A stretch of DNA of 64,000 nucleotides from Pleomorphochaeta sp. GTDB taxonomy: Bacteria > Spirochaetota > Spirochaetia > Sphaerochaetales > Sphaerochaetaceae. The stretch is taken from NCBI GenBank assembly GCA_028532815.1, contig JAQQAS010000023.1, positions 34,647-98,646 of the forward strand. Direction: 5' to 3'. Below, piece by piece: positions 62,559 through 64,000 of this stretch (position 1 is its first letter; each line of letters begins with the position of its first letter). The notes under the pieces are model-generated. The model searched no databases. It worked only from the letters and a program-made list of their open reading frames with translations, and was not told where the DNA came from. The position numbers and the translations under genes are program-made.

Positions 62559-63807
62559 TGTTGAATTCCTCCGGGTCTAGAATGCAGTCACTCAGTCTGC
62601 TAATATCAGAGTGTAGGTAAATTGCCGTCGACTTGGTTGTTGCATGCCCGAGTGTGGAAGCTATGGTCTGCAATGGCACATCCTTTGACAGCATCACGCT
62701 TGCCAATGTATGTCTGAGGGCATGAGAGCCCTTAGTCATGCCTTTCGGCAAAGAAACACCTGCTGAATTTATCCGTCTTGCTATGATTTGGCCGAAACTT
62801 CCATATGATTCAGAAAAATCATCATATGGGGATGAGTTCTTCAAGAAAACAAATTGTCTATCAACTTTTGCACGACCGTTCTTGAGGTAATCTGCCAATG
62901 CATTTCCAACATCATCTAACAATGGCAGAGAGAGCATTTTCCCTGTCTTATGCTGACATATTACTATCTCCTTCTTTTCCCAATCGATAGACGAAAGCTT
63001 GAGCATTTTGACATCAACCGACCGAAGACCGTAATGCGCTATCATCAGCAGAATTGCATAATCTCTTTTACCTACTGCGTTTGATGTATCTATCGAAGAA
63101 AGAACCTTTATCAAATCCTCCTTGTTCCATATACTTGGTATCTTGAAGGTCCTATCGGAAGGGACTACAGGTATGAGTACAGAAAGATCCTCATTTGTCA
63201 GTCCATCGAGATAGGATTGACGAAGGAAACAACGTATACAAGACAGAGATGCATTTATGGTTCTTTTTGCATATTCGCTGAATGTAAGGATGTATTTTGA
63301 AATTGCCGCAGCCGTTATCGATGAATAATCCTTTATTCCTTGGGCATCAAGGAATAAAAGCAGCCTCTTGATTCGATTAAGTCTGCTATGGGTGCCAAAA
63401 TCCGTCTTTCCTGTCTTCTCGCACCATGATTGAAATCCAAGATAGCCTGGAATAAACCCTTCAGGGATATCCAGCCCAAGGCGTTTGGAAGAGCGTCCCA
63501 GCTTTGCGTATCCATGGAGAGCAATCTCAGTTAACATTTTAATACTGTTAATCGGAGTATCATAAACCTTTTGCTTGTTCTTTCCGTTTACGGTTGCATC
63601 ATAAGGCTTTGAAATATCAATACCCTTCCTTTCTCTCAGCCACTGGTCTCCTAATTCAATAGAATACTTTGTCTTGCCAAGCTCTTCAGAAAAGTTGATG
63701 AAGTCTTCATAGCATTCCTTGTACAATTTGATTGTCAATTCAGCGTAATTAAGTTTTTTGAACTCTTTGATTACTGAATCCGATAATTCTCTGATTGATG
63801 TGTTCAT
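62545..63807 (-). CDS. Tyrosine recombinase, first of the RIT trio
   Basis: 420 residues from ATG 63807 (GAGGAGG 8-9 nt upstream; an in-frame start at 63825 overlaps that site). N-terminal half has DNA-binding repeats (AELTIKLYKECYEDFINFSEELG). Catalytic half has HYGLRSVDVKMLKL, CQHKTGKMLSLPL, SHALRHTLASVML and LGHATTKSTAIYLHSDISRL with the Tyr nucleophile. Intact. The three proteins are thought to act together on the element ends. Confidence 0.93.
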   Translation of the reverse strand: MNTSIRELSDSVIKEFKKLNYAELTIKLYKECYEDFINFSEELGKTKYSIELGDQWLRERKGIDISKPYDATVNGKNKQKVYDTPINSIKMLTEIALHGYAKLGRSSKRLGLDIPEGFIPGYLGFQSWCEKTGKTDFGTHSRLNRIKRLLLFLDAQGIKDYSSITAAAISKYILTFSEYAKRTINASLSCIRCFLRQSYLDGLTNEDLSVLIPVVPSDRTFKIPSIWNKEDLIKVLSSIDTSNAVGKRDYAILLMIAHYGLRSVDVKMLKLSSIDWEKKEIVICQHKTGKMLSLPLLDDVGNALADYLKNGRAKVDRQFVFLKNSSPYDDFSESYGSFGQIIARRINSAGVSLPKGMTKGSHALRHTLASVMLSKDVPLQTIASTLGHATTKSTAIYLHSDISRLSDCILDPEEFNNENI

Positions 63808-63912
63808 TATTAACACCCTCCTCAATTAATATTGAGTATGAGTGTATGGGAAAAAATTAATTTGTTAATTAGTTAGAGTTAGGAATTCATGCAAAGAATA
63901 TAGGAATCGAAG

Positions 63913-64000
63913 ATTTATTATGTAAGGTGAATTTAAAGAAATAGTGTACAGAAAGCGTTATTTTGAAGTTACCTTACATAAGCTAGATGCTTACATAATT
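63913..64000. repeat. RIT right terminal inverted repeat
   Basis: Inverted partner of 60480-60567. It ends at the window edge with GCTTACATAATT. The 63808-63912 stretch before it is the leader of the recombinase operon. Confidence 0.92.

Larger units (their letters stand above)
60480..64000. mobile_element. RIT (recombinase-in-trio) element
   Basis: About 3.52 kb. Three consecutive, overlapping minus-strand tyrosine recombinase genes flanked by 88-bp terminal inverted repeats. This matches RIT elements. Base composition is visibly richer in G+C than the surrounding DNA and codon use differs (more CTT, GGC, CGA-type codons), pointing to recent arrival. The right repeat reaches the last base of the window, so the exact right boundary may extend a few bases further. 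Confidence 0.93.

Overview
The window is AT-rich bacterial DNA with dense operons and a standard genetic code. I infer a fermentative, carbohydrate-scavenging spirochaete, perhaps Sphaerochaeta-like. All three complete solute-binding proteins have export signals ending in motifs such as IIASGSKE, IFANGQKAE and FAFAQGETEAE with no lipobox cysteine, a style common in that phylum. No rRNA, tRNA or CRISPR array was seen.

Layout. (1) 1-9714 is an amino-sugar and peptidoglycan-recycling cluster on the minus strand: RpiR regulator, NamZ-type muramidase, NagZ, a GNAT, AnmK, MurQ, a solute-binding protein and an LplB-like permease (cut by the window start). A BadF-type amino-sugar kinase is divergent to it. 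(2) 9715-20660 is an accessory region. It holds decayed genes (FAD-linked oxidase, frameshifted DUF2188, IS3 remnant), an N-terminal-HTH LuxR-like protein, a complete His-Xaa-Ser (hxsDBCA) radical-SAM peptide-modification locus, and a divergent four-gene TIR operon ending in a TIR-SLOG protein. The TIR operon looks like a Thoeris-like antiphage system with an unusual effector. (3) 20705-30001 holds a DeoR regulator, an iron alcohol dehydrogenase and, divergently, NhaC, MtnK, MtnA, a 2-hydroxyacid dehydrogenase, an FGGY kinase and a class II aldolase. This reads as a DHAP-shunt type pathway for 5-methylthioribose or 5-deoxyribose.

(4) 30306-32928 holds broken genes: a MATE transporter with an in-frame stop, a short fossil, and a DUF2971 gene with a homopolymer frameshift. 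(5) 33382-48390 is a long LacI-controlled operon: ADP-ribosylglycohydrolase, TIM-barrel epimerase, sugar ABC transporter, DhaK and DhaL around a fucose-isomerase-like protein, then a beta-mannan module (two GH130 phosphorylases, cellobiose/mannobiose 2-epimerase, GH2 beta-mannosidase). (6) 48659-49828 is a stand-alone AAA/DUF4143 ATPase between two near-identical 27-bp repeats. (7) 49958-59125 is a sugar-acid locus: 2-hydroxyacid dehydrogenase, FAH-family enzyme, TctABC transporter, GntR regulator, 2-keto-3-deoxygalactonokinase, DHDPS-family aldolase and RpiR regulator.

(8) 59273-64000 is a second DUF4143 ATPase gene cut inside its Walker A motif by a recombinase-in-trio (RIT) element. The element has three overlapping tyrosine recombinases and 88-bp terminal inverted repeats. 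Its right repeat runs to the last base of the window, so the 5' end of the ATPase gene should lie just beyond.

Common regulatory themes are DeoR, LacI, GntR and RpiR regulators with visible palindromes over good sigma-70 promoters, and a strong hairpin without a T-tract just after each solute-binding-protein gene.
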